Part shown: one piece after another, positions 53,877-62,837 of the stretch
Position numbering within the stretch: the stretch's first letter is position 1
How the letters are laid out: every line of letters begins with the position of its first letter
NCBI RefSeq assembly: GCF_040640215.1
Contig: NZ_JBFABG010000005.1
Location: 62,001-126,000 of the forward strand
Direction of reading: 5' to 3'
Origin: Actinosynnema sp040640215
Lineage (GTDB): Bacteria; Actinomycetota; Actinomycetes; Mycobacteriales; Pseudonocardiaceae
DNA length: 64,000 nt
Program-made: the position numbers and the translations under genes
The notes under the pieces: generated by a model
Told to the model about the DNA's origin: nothing
What the model saw: the letters and a program-made list of their open reading frames with translations, nothing else
Databases searched by the model: none

Positions 53877-54862
53877 CGAAGCGGTTCGGACGGGGTCGGG
53901 GTGCGGTCGTCGGGGCGGCGGCGGTGCTCGCGCTGCTGGCGGGGTGCGGCGCGGTGCCGAGCAGCGCGCCGGAGATCGGCGGGGGCTCGGCGGTGCCGCC
54001 GCGACCGACCGGGGTGGAGGAGCTGACCGCGCCGCCGAGCGCACCGGCGGTGGCCGCCCCGTCCTGCGACGCGACGGCGAGCCTGCGGCCCTCCGGCCCG
54101 CTGCCGGCGGCGGGCCGGATGCCCGGGGGGTCGACCATGGCGCGGATCGCCGAGCGCGGCCGGCTGACCGTCGGCGTCGACCAGAACACCTACCTGATGG
54201 GGTTCCGCAACCCGTTCTCCGGCGAGCTGGAGGGGTTCGACGTCGACATGGCGCGGGAGGTCGCGCGGGCGATCTTCGGCGACCCGACTCGAATCCAGTT
54301 CAAGGTGCTGACCTCCGAGGAGCGGATACCGGCGCTGGAGAACCGCGAGGTGGACGTCGTGGTGCGCACGATGACGGTCAACTGCGAGCGGTGGCAGAAG
54401 GTCGCGTTCTCGTCGGTCTACTACCAGGCCGGGCAGCGGGTGCTGGTGCCCAGCACCTCGGACGTGACCGGGATCGAGTCGCTGGGCGGGCGGAAGGTGT
54501 GCGCCACCAAGGGTTCCAGCTCGCTGGCGAACGTGGCCGGCGCGCCGGCCGGGCCGATCGCGGTGTCGGTGCCGAACTGGACGGACTGCCTGGTGCTGCT
54601 CCAGCAGGGCCAGGTGGACGCGATCTCCACGGACAACACGATCCTGGCCGGGTTCGCCGCGCAGGACCCGTACACCAAGGTGGTCGGCCCGCAGTTCACC
54701 GCCGAGCCGTACGGGATGGCGTTCCCCCGGCCGGACGAGGACTTCGTCCGGTTCGTCAACGCGCTGCTGGAGCGGCTGCGGTCGGACGGCACGTGGGCGT
54801 CGATCCACGGCCGGTGGCTGGGCGCGCCGCCCGCGCCGCCCGTCGCGGCCTACCGGGACTGA
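53873..54862 (+). CDS. glnH: glutamate-type substrate-binding lipoprotein GlnH
   Basis: A 329-residue extracytoplasmic solute-binding protein. Signal peptide and lipobox: VLALLAGCGAVP (Cys lipidation). The SBP_bac_3 domain holds LTVGVDQNTYLMGFRNPFSGELEGFDVDMAREVARAIFGD, NREVDVVVRTMTVNCERW and VDAISTDNTILAGFAAQDPYTKVVGPQFTAEPYGMAFP. In mycobacteria GlnH binds Asp/Asn/Glu/Gln and signals through GlnX. No ABC permease gene is adjacent, which supports a sensing role. It is between glnX and a coiled-coil gene. Confidence 0.9.
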   Translation: MTKRFGRGRGAVVGAAAVLALLAGCGAVPSSAPEIGGGSAVPPRPTGVEELTAPPSAPAVAAPSCDATASLRPSGPLPAAGRMPGGSTMARIAERGRLTVGVDQNTYLMGFRNPFSGELEGFDVDMAREVARAIFGDPTRIQFKVLTSEERIPALENREVDVVVRTMTVNCERWQKVAFSSVYYQAGQRVLVPSTSDVTGIESLGGRKVCATKGSSSLANVAGAPAGPIAVSVPNWTDCLVLLQQGQVDAISTDNTILAGFAAQDPYTKVVGPQFTAEPYGMAFPRPDEDFVRFVNALLERLRSDGTWASIHGRWLGAPPAPPVAAYRD

Positions 54863-54864
54863 GC

Positions 54865-55953
54865 GTGGACGCGGGTTCCGACGACGGCGCGGAGCTGGCC
54901 CGGCTCCGCGCCGAGAGCGACCGGGTGGCCCAGTCGCTGCTGGCCATGGACGACCACCCGGGCCACCGGCTGCTGCGCGGCACGACGCCCACCGGGGAGA
55001 CCGCGCGGCGCTGGGAGTCGGCGAACACCGCGATGGTGGGGCTGTGGGAGTGGTTCGACGCCTACCGGGCGGTGCTGGCGCAGGCGACCGCGACCCGGGA
55101 CGCGGCCGAGCGGCGACGGCTGCTGACCGGCCCGGAGGTGGTGCTGGCGGCGGCGGTGCCGGCGCGCACGCTGACCAGTCCGGCGGTGGTCGCGGAGCGG
55201 ATCACGCTGACCGAGCTGGTGACCCGGATGAAGCACCGGTACGCGGAGTTGATGGCGTTGTTCGACGAGGTGCACGCGGCCTGGTCGACGCGGCTGGCGG
55301 TGCTCGACCCGGTGGCGGACCGGCTCGCCGGGCTGGCCGACTCCGCCTCGGTGCGGGCGTTGCGGGCGGAGGTGGCGGCGGCGCACGCGCGGGCGGTCGC
55401 CGACCCGCTGACCCCCGACCCGGCCGCCGCCGGGCTGCCCGACCGGGTCGCCGAGGCCGCCGCGCTGCTGGAGGGGTTCGCGGATCGGGTGGCCGAGGTG
55501 GTGGCGACGCTGGCCGAGGCGGGCGCGCTGCGCGCGGACGTGGCCGCGTTGCGGGCCGTGGCGGTGGCGCAGATCGCCGGCGAGCACCCCGGGACACCGG
55601 AACTTTCCGGTGCCTCGGCGGCACTGGCGGGGCTCCGGGTGCGTTTTCCTGATGTGCGGGAGCGGGAGCTGGCCGAGGTGGAGGCCGCGTCGGTCGCGGT
55701 GCTGGAGCGGATGAGGGCGGTGTCGGCGCAGTTGGCGGGGTCGGTGGAGCGACGGGCGGAACTGCGGGGGCGGTTGGACGCCTACCGAGCGAAGGCCACC
55801 GCGCGCGGGCACGCCGAGGACGCGGAGCTGGCGGCGCTGCACCGGGCGGCGCGGGACGTGCTGCGCGCCGTGCCGTGCGACCTGCGGGCCGGCACGGTGG
55901 CGGTGGCGCGCTACCAGCGCGCGGTGCTGGACCGGACGGAGGCTGTGCGATGA
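54865..55953 (+). CDS. coiled-coil protein of the PknG operon
   Basis: A 362-residue, mostly helical protein with no known domain. It has RLRAESDRVAQSLLAMDDHPGHRLLRGTTPTGETARRWESANTAMVGLWEWF near the start, a feature shared by proteins located next to pknG in other actinobacteria, and then long Ala/Glu/Arg heptads. No signal peptide. It begins 3 bases after glnH and its stop overlaps the pknG start (ATGA), so it is co-translated with the kinase and may be a scaffold or regulator. Function unproved. Confidence 0.75.
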   Translation: MDAGSDDGAELARLRAESDRVAQSLLAMDDHPGHRLLRGTTPTGETARRWESANTAMVGLWEWFDAYRAVLAQATATRDAAERRRLLTGPEVVLAAAVPARTLTSPAVVAERITLTELVTRMKHRYAELMALFDEVHAAWSTRLAVLDPVADRLAGLADSASVRALRAEVAAAHARAVADPLTPDPAAAGLPDRVAEAAALLEGFADRVAEVVATLAEAGALRADVAALRAVAVAQIAGEHPGTPELSGASAALAGLRVRFPDVRERELAEVEAASVAVLERMRAVSAQLAGSVERRAELRGRLDAYRAKATARGHAEDAELAALHRAARDVLRAVPCDLRAGTVAVARYQRAVLDRTEAVR

Positions 55954-58223
55954 GGACGTGTGCGCGGGCGGCGTGCGGCGGCACGATCGAGCCGGACGGG
56001 TTCTGCGACCGGTGCGGGATGGAGGCCCCGGTGCTCGCGGGCACCGCCGCCACCGGACCGGGCGCGGCCCCCGACAGCGGCCGTGACACCGGCCGTGACA
56101 CCGCTTCGGGCACGGCTCCGGATACCGGGCCGGGTACCGCGCCGTGGACGGCGTTGACGTCCTCGGGCGGGCGGTCGCGGCGCTCGTCGACCCGCTCGTC
56201 GGGGCGCGGCCGGCTGGGCGCGGGCCTGGTCGAGGTGCCGAGGGTGCCGGCCCGGGACCCGAAGACGGCGGTGCTGGTCGACCCGGAGGTGCCGGAGGCC
56301 AAGCGGTTCTGCTCCCGGTGCGGCAAGGAGGTCGGGCGCGGCCGGGACGGGCGGCCGGGCCGCGTGGAGGGGTTCTGCGCGCACTGCGGCCACCACTACT
56401 CGTTCACGCCGAAGCTCGCGCCCGGCGAGGTGCTGCACGAGCAGTACGAGGTGCTGGGGTGCCTGGCGCACGGCGGCCTCGGCTGGATCTACCTCGCGCT
56501 CGACCACGCGGTGAGCAACCGGTGGGTGGTGCTCAAGGGCCTGCTGGACTCCGACGACGCGGACGCCGTGGCCGCCGCGATCGCCGAGCGGCGGTTCCTG
56601 GCCGAGGTGTCGCACCCGAACATCGTGGAGATCCACAACTTCGTGCGGCACGCCGACCGGCAGTCCGGCGAACTGGTCGACTACATCGTGATGGAGTACG
56701 TCGGCGGCACCTCGGTCAAGGACATGATCAAGGCGCTGCGGGCGGAGGGCGCGGGCCGCGAGTCCCTGCCCGTGGCGCAGGCCATCGCCTACGCGCTGGA
56801 GGTGCTGCCCGCCCTGGGCTACCTGCACGGGGTGGGCCTGCTCTACTGCGATTTCAAACCGGACAACGTGATCCAGACCGAGGAGCAGTTGAAGTTGATC
56901 GACCTCGGGGCGGTGCGGCGCATCGACGACCGGCACTCCGCGATCTACGGCACCATCGGCTACCAGGCACCCGAGATCGGCACGGCCGGGCCGTCGGTGG
57001 CCTCGGACCTCTACACGGTGGGCCGGGCGCTGGCGGTGATGAGCTTCCCGTTCGACTTCCGCCGCGCCCACCGGGAGACGCTGCCCGCGCCGGCGGACCA
57101 GCCGGTGCTGGCCCGGCACGACTCGTTCCACCGGTTCCTGCGACGGGCCGCGCACCGCGACCCCGACCAGCGGTTCGGCTCGGCCGAGGAGATGGCCGAG
57201 CAGCTCACCGGAGTGCTGCGGGAGGTGCTGGCGCAGCTCGACGAGGTGCCCCGGCCGGGTCTGTCCCGCCAGTTCACGCCCGAGCGGCGGGCGTTCGGCG
57301 TGACCGGCGCGCCGGACGCGCAGTCCGCCGCCGCCGGTCTGCCGGTGCCGCAGGTCGACACCGCCGACGCGGCGGCCGGGTTCCTGGCCACGGCCACCAC
57401 CGGTGACCCGGACCAGCACGTGGCGGCGCTGCGGGCGGCCCCGGTGCAGACCGTCGAGGTGCGGTTGCAGGTGGTGCGGGCGCTGATCGAGGGCGGCCGG
57501 GTGGGCGACGCGGAAGCCGAGCTGGAGGCGCTGGCGACACCGTCGGCGGCCGACCCCGACGACCCGCTGCTGGCCGCGCCCGACGACTGGCGGCCCGGCT
57601 GGTACCGGGGTCTCGCGGCGCTGGTGCAGGACCGCCCGGCGGACGCCCGCGCGGCCTTCGAGCAGGTGTACGACGTGGTGCCGGGCGAGACCGCGCCGAA
57701 GCTGGCGCTGGCGGTGTGCGCGGAGCTGGCGGGCGACCTGGACGCGGCGGCCCGGTTCTACCGGGTGGTGTGGCGCACCGACCACGCGTACGTGAGCGCC
57801 GCGTTCGGGCTGGCGCGGGTGCTGTTGGCCACCGACGGGCGCGACGCGGCGGTGCGGGTGCTGCACTCGGTGCCCGACACCTCCAGCCACCACCTGCCCG
57901 CCCAGGTGGCGGCGGTGCGGGCGCAGGCCGGTGGCGCGTTGGACGACGTGGTGGCGGCGGGCGTGCGGCTGTCCGGGCTGGCGCTGGACGTGGCGCGCCG
58001 CGCGGAGCTGACGGCGGAACTGCTGCGCACGGCGCTGGCCGCGTTGCCCGCCGGCGGTTCCGGCCCGACCGGCGGGCTGCTGGGCTGCGAGGTCAGCGAA
58101 CCCGGGCTGCGGTCGGGCCTGGAGCGCTGCTACCGCCAACTGGCGCGGCTGGCGGACACCCCCGAGGAGCGCATCGCTCTCGTCGACCGCGCGAACGCGG
58201 TCCGGCCCAGGACGTTGGTGTGA
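55950..58223 (+). CDS. pknG: serine/threonine protein kinase PknG
   Basis: A 757-residue kinase with PknG architecture. An N-terminal zinc motif (CARAAC..FCDRC) and a rubredoxin pair near residues 119-145 (FCSRCGK, FCAHCGH) precede the kinase domain. Kinase motifs: glycine loop HGGLGWIY near 175, VVLKGLL Lys near 195, catalytic LLYCDFKPDNVI near 300 (HRD replaced by YCD, as in PknG), and LIDLGAVRRI near 317 (DLG for DFG). A TPR C-terminal domain follows about residue 480. PknG phosphorylates FHA regulators such as GarA. Here an FHA gene is three genes downstream in the same operon. Confidence 0.95.
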   Translation: MRTCARAACGGTIEPDGFCDRCGMEAPVLAGTAATGPGAAPDSGRDTGRDTASGTAPDTGPGTAPWTALTSSGGRSRRSSTRSSGRGRLGAGLVEVPRVPARDPKTAVLVDPEVPEAKRFCSRCGKEVGRGRDGRPGRVEGFCAHCGHHYSFTPKLAPGEVLHEQYEVLGCLAHGGLGWIYLALDHAVSNRWVVLKGLLDSDDADAVAAAIAERRFLAEVSHPNIVEIHNFVRHADRQSGELVDYIVMEYVGGTSVKDMIKALRAEGAGRESLPVAQAIAYALEVLPALGYLHGVGLLYCDFKPDNVIQTEEQLKLIDLGAVRRIDDRHSAIYGTIGYQAPEIGTAGPSVASDLYTVGRALAVMSFPFDFRRAHRETLPAPADQPVLARHDSFHRFLRRAAHRDPDQRFGSAEEMAEQLTGVLREVLAQLDEVPRPGLSRQFTPERRAFGVTGAPDAQSAAAGLPVPQVDTADAAAGFLATATTGDPDQHVAALRAAPVQTVEVRLQVVRALIEGGRVGDAEAELEALATPSAADPDDPLLAAPDDWRPGWYRGLAALVQDRPADARAAFEQVYDVVPGETAPKLALAVCAELAGDLDAAARFYRVVWRTDHAYVSAAFGLARVLLATDGRDAAVRVLHSVPDTSSHHLPAQVAAVRAQAGGALDDVVAAGVRLSGLALDVARRAELTAELLRTALAALPAGGSGPTGGLLGCEVSEPGLRSGLERCYRQLARLADTPEERIALVDRANAVRPRTLV

Positions 58224-59341
58224 TCATGGAATCGTCGCCGCTGGAACCGATGCCGCTGGAGCCGATGTCCGGTGAACTGCCGACCGAGGGGATTTCGCCC
58301 GGGGAGGCCCTCTCCGGGGAGCTCCCGCTCGGGGGGAACCCGGTCGGGCGGGTGCCGGTCCGGGAGGTCCTGTCGCGGGAGTCGTGCCCGGCGTGCGCGT
58401 CCCCGGTGTCGGCGCAGGACCGGTTCTGCGAGGAGTGCGGTCGCAACCTGCGGGTCCAGCGGACCCCGCTGGGCGGGCCGGAGGCGGTGGCGGCCCCGGG
58501 GTGCGGCTGCGGCGGGGAGGTCGACGCGGACGGGTACTGCGGGCGGTGCGGCCGGGCCCGCCCGTCGGTGCGCGACCGGGTGGAATTCGTGCTGCCCGGC
58601 CTGGCCGGGGTGAGCGACCGGGGCCGGCGGCGGCAGCGCAACGAGGACTCGATGGCGTTCGGGCGGGCTCGCGGCCGGGGGGTGGCGGCGGTGGTGTGCG
58701 ACGGCGTGGCGTCCTCGGAGCGCGCCGAGCAGGCCTCCCAGCTCGCGGTGGACGTCGCGCTGGACGTGCTGCTGACGGCCGTGCAGTCCGGCGGTGACCT
58801 GGAAGCGGCGACGGCGGACGCGGTGCTGGTCGCGGACGGCGCGGTGGGCCGGCTCGCCCGGCCCGGCGCGGAGGAGGTCGCGCCGTCGTGCACGTTCGTC
58901 TCCGCCGCGGTGACCGACGAGGTGGCGACGGTCGGCTGGGTCGGCGACTCGCGCGCCTACCTGGTGGGCGAGACCGGCGCGGCGCGCCTGACCAAGGACG
59001 ACACCTGGGCGGCGCAACTGGTCGCCGAAGGGGTGCTGACCGAGGAGGAGGCGCTCACCGACCGCCGCGCGCACGTGCTGTCGCGGTGGCTGGGCGCGGA
59101 CTCCGGGCTGGACGCGCCGCAGGCGGTGACCTTCCGGGTGGAGACGCCGGGGTTGCTGGTGCTGTGCAGCGACGGGCTGTGGAACTACCTGCCGGAACCG
59201 GAGGACCTGCTGGCCGTGCTGCCGCGCGGGGTCGCCCCGGTCGAGGTGGCGCGCGAGCTGGTGGAGGTCGCGTTGAAATCCGGTGGGCACGACAACATCA
59301 CGGTCGTCGTCCTTCAACTGCGGGGTGGGCATGGCGCTTGA
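58220..59341 (+). CDS. PP2C phosphatase with zinc-ribbon N-terminus
   Basis: A 373-residue PP2C-type (PPM) phosphatase. An N-terminal acidic tail and two zinc-ribbon pairs (CPACASPV..FCEECG and CGCGGEV..YCGRCG) are followed by the phosphatase domain: GVSDRGRRRQRNEDSMAF (motif 1, R/D), VVCDGVASSERA (D-G), VGWVGDSRAYLV (G-D-S-R) and SGGHDNITVVVLQL (D-N). Metal-binding Asp residues are all present. It would reverse PknG-type phosphorylation. Start GTG overlaps the pknG stop; an ATG six bases later is an alternative. It overlaps the VWA gene by 11 bases. Confidence 0.9.
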   Translation: MIMESSPLEPMPLEPMSGELPTEGISPGEALSGELPLGGNPVGRVPVREVLSRESCPACASPVSAQDRFCEECGRNLRVQRTPLGGPEAVAAPGCGCGGEVDADGYCGRCGRARPSVRDRVEFVLPGLAGVSDRGRRRQRNEDSMAFGRARGRGVAAVVCDGVASSERAEQASQLAVDVALDVLLTAVQSGGDLEAATADAVLVADGAVGRLARPGAEEVAPSCTFVSAAVTDEVATVGWVGDSRAYLVGETGAARLTKDDTWAAQLVAEGVLTEEEALTDRRAHVLSRWLGADSGLDAPQAVTFRVETPGLLVLCSDGLWNYLPEPEDLLAVLPRGVAPVEVARELVEVALKSGGHDNITVVVLQLRGGHGA

Positions 59342-60614
59342 GTTCGCCGTCGAGGTGTTCCAGAACGAGTTCCTGCCGGAGGGCGCGGCGGAGGTGAACG
59401 CCATCCTCACCGTGTCGGCGTCCGGCGAGGCGGCCTCGGCCGCCGCGCCCGACGCCGCCCAGGTGGTCATCGTGGACACCTCCGGGTCGATGCGGTACCC
59501 GCCGACCAAGCTGGCCGCCGCGAAGCGGGCCACCGAGGCGGCCGTGGACACCCTGCGCGACGGGGTGAAGTTCGCCGTGATCGGGGGCACCGACCAGGCC
59601 GCGATGGTCTACCCGGCCTCGCCGGGGCTGGTGGAGGCGACGGCGGCGACCCGGTCGGCGGCCAAGCGCGCGGTGGCGCGGCTGCAAGCCGACGGCGGCA
59701 CGGCGATGGGCCAGTGGCTGCTGCTGGCCGAGCGGGTGTTCGCCGGGCACGACAGCGGGCCCCGGCACGCGATCCTGCTGACCGACGGGCAGAACCAGCA
59801 CGAGACGCCGCACCAGTTGACCAGGGTGCTGGACCAGGTCTCGGGCCGGTTCGCGGTCGACTGCCGGGGCGTGGGCACCGACTGGCAGGTGGCCGAGCTG
59901 CGCCGGATCTCCGAGGCGCTGCTGGGCACGGTGGACATCGTGGCCGAGCCGGAGGGGCTGGCCGAGGACTTCCGGGCGATGACGGCGACGGCGATGGACA
60001 AGGCGGTGGCGGACGTGTCGCTGCGGCTGTGGACGCCGGAGGGCGCGCGGGTCAGGTTCCTCAAGCAGGCGTCACCGGGCCTGCTCGACCTGACCGACCG
60101 CCGGGTGGAGGCCGCGCCGCGCACCGGCGACTACCCGACCGGGGCGTGGAGCGGCGTGGAGAGCCGCGACTACCACCTGTGCGTCCAGGTCAAGCCCGCC
60201 AACGTCGGCGACCGGATGCTGGCGGGCCGGGTGGGCCTGGTGGGTCCGGGCGGCGACGTGCTGGGCCAGGGCCGGGTGCTGGCGGTGTGGACCGACGATT
60301 CGGCGCTGTCCACCCGGATCAGCCCGGAGGTGGCGCACTACACCGGGCAGGCCGAGCTGGCGGGTGCGATCCAGGAGGGCCTGGAGGCGCGCAAGTCCGG
60401 CGACGTGGAGACCGCGACGGCCCGGCTGGGGCGGGCGGTGCGGCTGGCGCACGAGTCGGGCAACACCGGCACCGCGAAGCTGCTGGCCAAGGTCGTGGAG
60501 GTGCAGGACCCGGCGACCGGCACGGTGAAGCTGCGGGCGCGGGTCGCGGACGTGGACGAGATGACCCTGGACACCCGGTCGACGATGACCAAGCGGGTCG
60601 GGAGGGACCGGTGA
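59331..60614 (+). CDS. VWA domain protein
   Basis: A 427-residue cytosolic protein with a von Willebrand A domain. MIDAS: D-T-S-G-S at residues 49-53 (VVIVDTSGSMRYPP), Thr in DGGTAMGQW, Asp in AILLTDGQNQHETP. The C-terminal about 200 residues are beta-rich plus a helical segment (QAELAGAIQEGLEARKSGDVETATARLGRAVRLAHESGN) like a TPR pair. VWA proteins bind partners through the metal site. In this operon it sits between the phosphatase and FHA genes, suggesting an assembly hub for the phospho-signalling module. Confidence 0.9.
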   Translation: MALEFAVEVFQNEFLPEGAAEVNAILTVSASGEAASAAAPDAAQVVIVDTSGSMRYPPTKLAAAKRATEAAVDTLRDGVKFAVIGGTDQAAMVYPASPGLVEATAATRSAAKRAVARLQADGGTAMGQWLLLAERVFAGHDSGPRHAILLTDGQNQHETPHQLTRVLDQVSGRFAVDCRGVGTDWQVAELRRISEALLGTVDIVAEPEGLAEDFRAMTATAMDKAVADVSLRLWTPEGARVRFLKQASPGLLDLTDRRVEAAPRTGDYPTGAWSGVESRDYHLCVQVKPANVGDRMLAGRVGLVGPGGDVLGQGRVLAVWTDDSALSTRISPEVAHYTGQAELAGAIQEGLEARKSGDVETATARLGRAVRLAHESGNTGTAKLLAKVVEVQDPATGTVKLRARVADVDEMTLDTRSTMTKRVGRDR

Positions 60615-61273
60615 CGACGACCTGCCCGGCCGGCCACGCCTCGGCCACCGACGACTACTGCGACGTCTGCGGCACGCCGCTGGACGAGGCGGGCACGCCG
60701 GCCGCCGCCCCTGCCGCGTCGCCTGCCACGCCGGTGGAGGAGACGTGCGGTGCCTGCGGCTCGGCGCGGTCGGGCCGGTTCTGCGAGGAATGCGGGCACG
60801 ATTCGCTGGCCCCGGTGTCCGCCGCGCCGGCGGTCCCTGTCGCGGCTCCTGTCGCCACCCCGGCCGGGGCGCGGTGGCACGCGACGGTGGAGGCGGACCG
60901 GGCGTACCACCGGCGGGTGGTGTCGGCGGGCGGACCGGACGCGGCGGCGGTGGAGTTCCCGGAGTTCTGCCCGCCCCGCCGGTTCGACCTGGTGGGACCG
61001 CAGGTGACGATCGGGCGGCGCAGCCGCTCACGGGGCGTCTTCCCGACCGTGGACCTGGTGGGGCCGCCGGAGGACCCCGGGGTGTCGCACAGCCACGCGC
61101 TGCTGGTGGTGGCCGACGGCGAGTGGTCGGTGGTGGACCTGGGGTCGACCAACGGCACCACGGTCAACGGCGAGGACGAGGTGCTCAAGCCGAACAAGCC
61201 CCGCCGGGTGGTCGACGGCGACCGCATCCACGTGGGGGCGTGGACGACGATCACGGTGCACCACTCGGCCTAA
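60611..61273 (+). CDS. FHA domain protein with zinc-ribbon N-terminus
   Basis: A 220-residue protein: zinc-ribbon pairs CPAGHAS..YCDVCG and CGACGS..FCEECG, an Ala/Pro linker, then an FHA domain (VTIGRRSRSRG, HSHALLVVADG, VDLGSTNGTTVNGED, DGDRIHVGAWTTITV). The conserved Arg, Ser and Asn of phosphothreonine recognition are present. In mycobacteria PknG phosphorylates the FHA protein GarA, which controls glutamate metabolism; this is a plausible analog, but without the GarA N-terminal Thr-Thr motif seen near residue 21. GTG start overlaps the VWA stop. Confidence 0.9.
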   Translation: MTTTCPAGHASATDDYCDVCGTPLDEAGTPAAAPAASPATPVEETCGACGSARSGRFCEECGHDSLAPVSAAPAVPVAAPVATPAGARWHATVEADRAYHRRVVSAGGPDAAAVEFPEFCPPRRFDLVGPQVTIGRRSRSRGVFPTVDLVGPPEDPGVSHSHALLVVADGEWSVVDLGSTNGTTVNGEDEVLKPNKPRRVVDGDRIHVGAWTTITVHHSA

Positions 61274-61400
61274 CCGCGGTGACCGTCCGGTGCTCGCGAC
61301 CGGGCCGGCGTTCACCTGGGAAGGTCATTTCCCGGCGCGGGGCGACCCCACGGGGTGATCGGGGTTTCCCCAGGTCATCGGCGCTGCCAGCCTGAGGGGT

Positions 61401-62087
61401 ATGAGGAACGCCGCGTCGGTGCTGATCGCGCTGCTGGCACTGCTCGGGTCGACGGGCAGCGCCGCAGCGGACCCGCGCATCATCGGGGGTCGCGCGTCGA
61501 CCGCCGCCTACCCGTTCATGGTGGCGCTGGACAACGGGTGCGGTGCCGCCTTGGTGTCGCCGTCGTGGCTGGTGACGGCGGCGCACTGCGGCCCGGCGGG
61601 CGCGGCCCGGATCGGGTCGCCGCGCACCGACTCCGGCGGCGAGGTGATCAGGATCGCCCGCAGGGTGACCCGGTCGGGCACGGACCTGACGATGATGAAG
61701 CTCTCCCGGCCGTCGACGCACCTGCCGGTGACGCTCTTCCCGGGCGTGCCCGGTGCGGGCACGCGGGTGCGGCTGCTGGGGTGGGGCTGCACGTCGTGGC
61801 CGGACTGCGTGACCCCGGCGACGTTGCAGGAGATCGACCTGACCGCGGTGGACCGCGCGCAGTGCGCGGGCGCGGGAGCGCGGGACGTGTGCGTGTCCGG
61901 CGACGCGGAGCACTCGGCGTGCCACGGCGATTCGGGCGGCCCGGCCCTGCTCTGGTACCAGGACGAGTGGCAGTTGGTGGGCGAGACGCGCGGCGCGGGC
62001 GACTGGAACGCCGAGTGCGCGGGCACCACCACCTACACCGGCACCCACCAGCACCGGTCGTGGATCGACGCGCAGGTGGCGACCTGA
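61401..62087 (+). CDS. secreted trypsin-like S1 serine protease
   Basis: A 228-residue secreted protease. Signal peptide RNAASVLIALLALLGSTGSAAA; the mature form starts at RIIGGRASTAAYPFMVAL, the I-I-G-G activation site. Triad: His in LVTAAHCG, Asp in TDLTMMKLSRP, Ser in ACHGDSGGPALLW. Six cysteines fit the S1A pattern. The specificity pocket residue before the Ser motif is in EHSACHGDSGG, which lacks the usual Asp six residues before Ser, so trypsin-like preference is uncertain. ATG start, CAGCCT 7 nt upstream. Confidence 0.9.
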   Translation: MRNAASVLIALLALLGSTGSAAADPRIIGGRASTAAYPFMVALDNGCGAALVSPSWLVTAAHCGPAGAARIGSPRTDSGGEVIRIARRVTRSGTDLTMMKLSRPSTHLPVTLFPGVPGAGTRVRLLGWGCTSWPDCVTPATLQEIDLTAVDRAQCAGAGARDVCVSGDAEHSACHGDSGGPALLWYQDEWQLVGETRGAGDWNAECAGTTTYTGTHQHRSWIDAQVAT

Positions 62088-62312
62088 TCGCCCTGTTCTC
62101 CGGTGCCGTGCGGTTCCCCTCCCGCACGGCACCCTTCGGGCGGGAGGCGGCGACCCGGCGACCAGGGAACCGGCCGGCGGCGAACTTACCCGCCATCGTC
62201 CACCGCACCGCCGGTCGGAGTTCGTGGCGGTGCGGGTGCCGCCGACCAAGGTCGCCTGACCGCGATCCGGTAGCGCGCGATCCGGACGGCTGGACCGGGC
62301 AGAGTGGTCGGC

Positions 62313-62792
62313 ATGAGCGACGATCACGACATCATCGCCCGGCTGGAACGGGTCGAGGCCGAGTTGGCGTTGCGCAGGCTGGTGTCCGAGTACTGCGTGG
62401 CCGCCGACCACCGCGACCTGGAGCTGTGGCGCGCGGTGTGGACGCCGGACGCGGTGTGGGCGACCGGCTCCGCACCAGAGCGCGTCTTCAGCGGCACGGA
62501 CGCCATCTGCGCGGCGGTCCGGTGGCAGTGGCGGGCGTACCCGGTCATGCAGCACGGCACGGTCAACCACGTGGTCGACCTCGACGGCGCGGCGGAAGGC
62601 ACCGCGACCGGCCGCAGCGACGTGATCGTGCACGTCCGACTGGCCGACGGCACGTGGGTGACCGGCGGCGGAACGTACCTCGACCAGTACCGCCGGCACG
62701 ACGGCCGGTGGCGGATCGCCCGGCGGACCGTGCACCGGCCGTTCGAGGTGGGCCCGCTGCCGAACTGGGTGCCCGAGCCGCCGGCCGACTAG
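62313..62792 (+). CDS. SnoaL/NTF2-like protein
   Basis: A 159-residue alpha+beta barrel protein: ELALRRLVSEYCVAADHRDLELWRAVWTPDAVWATGSAPERVFSGTDAICAAVRWQWRAYPVMQHGTVNHVVDLDG and TGGGTYLDQYRRHDGRWRIARRTVHRPFE. It is a typical SnoaL_4/NTF2 fold used by polyketide cyclases and small-molecule isomerases, but the family is mostly of unknown function. ATG chosen, with CAGAGT 7 nt before it. No cyclase gene cluster is near. It converges with the methyltransferase gene. Confidence 0.85.
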   Translation: MSDDHDIIARLERVEAELALRRLVSEYCVAADHRDLELWRAVWTPDAVWATGSAPERVFSGTDAICAAVRWQWRAYPVMQHGTVNHVVDLDGAAEGTATGRSDVIVHVRLADGTWVTGGGTYLDQYRRHDGRWRIARRTVHRPFEVGPLPNWVPEPPAD

Positions 62793-62837
62793 CCCGGCGT
62801 CTCACACGTCCTGGTCTCCCGCCCGGGGTTCGTCGGG

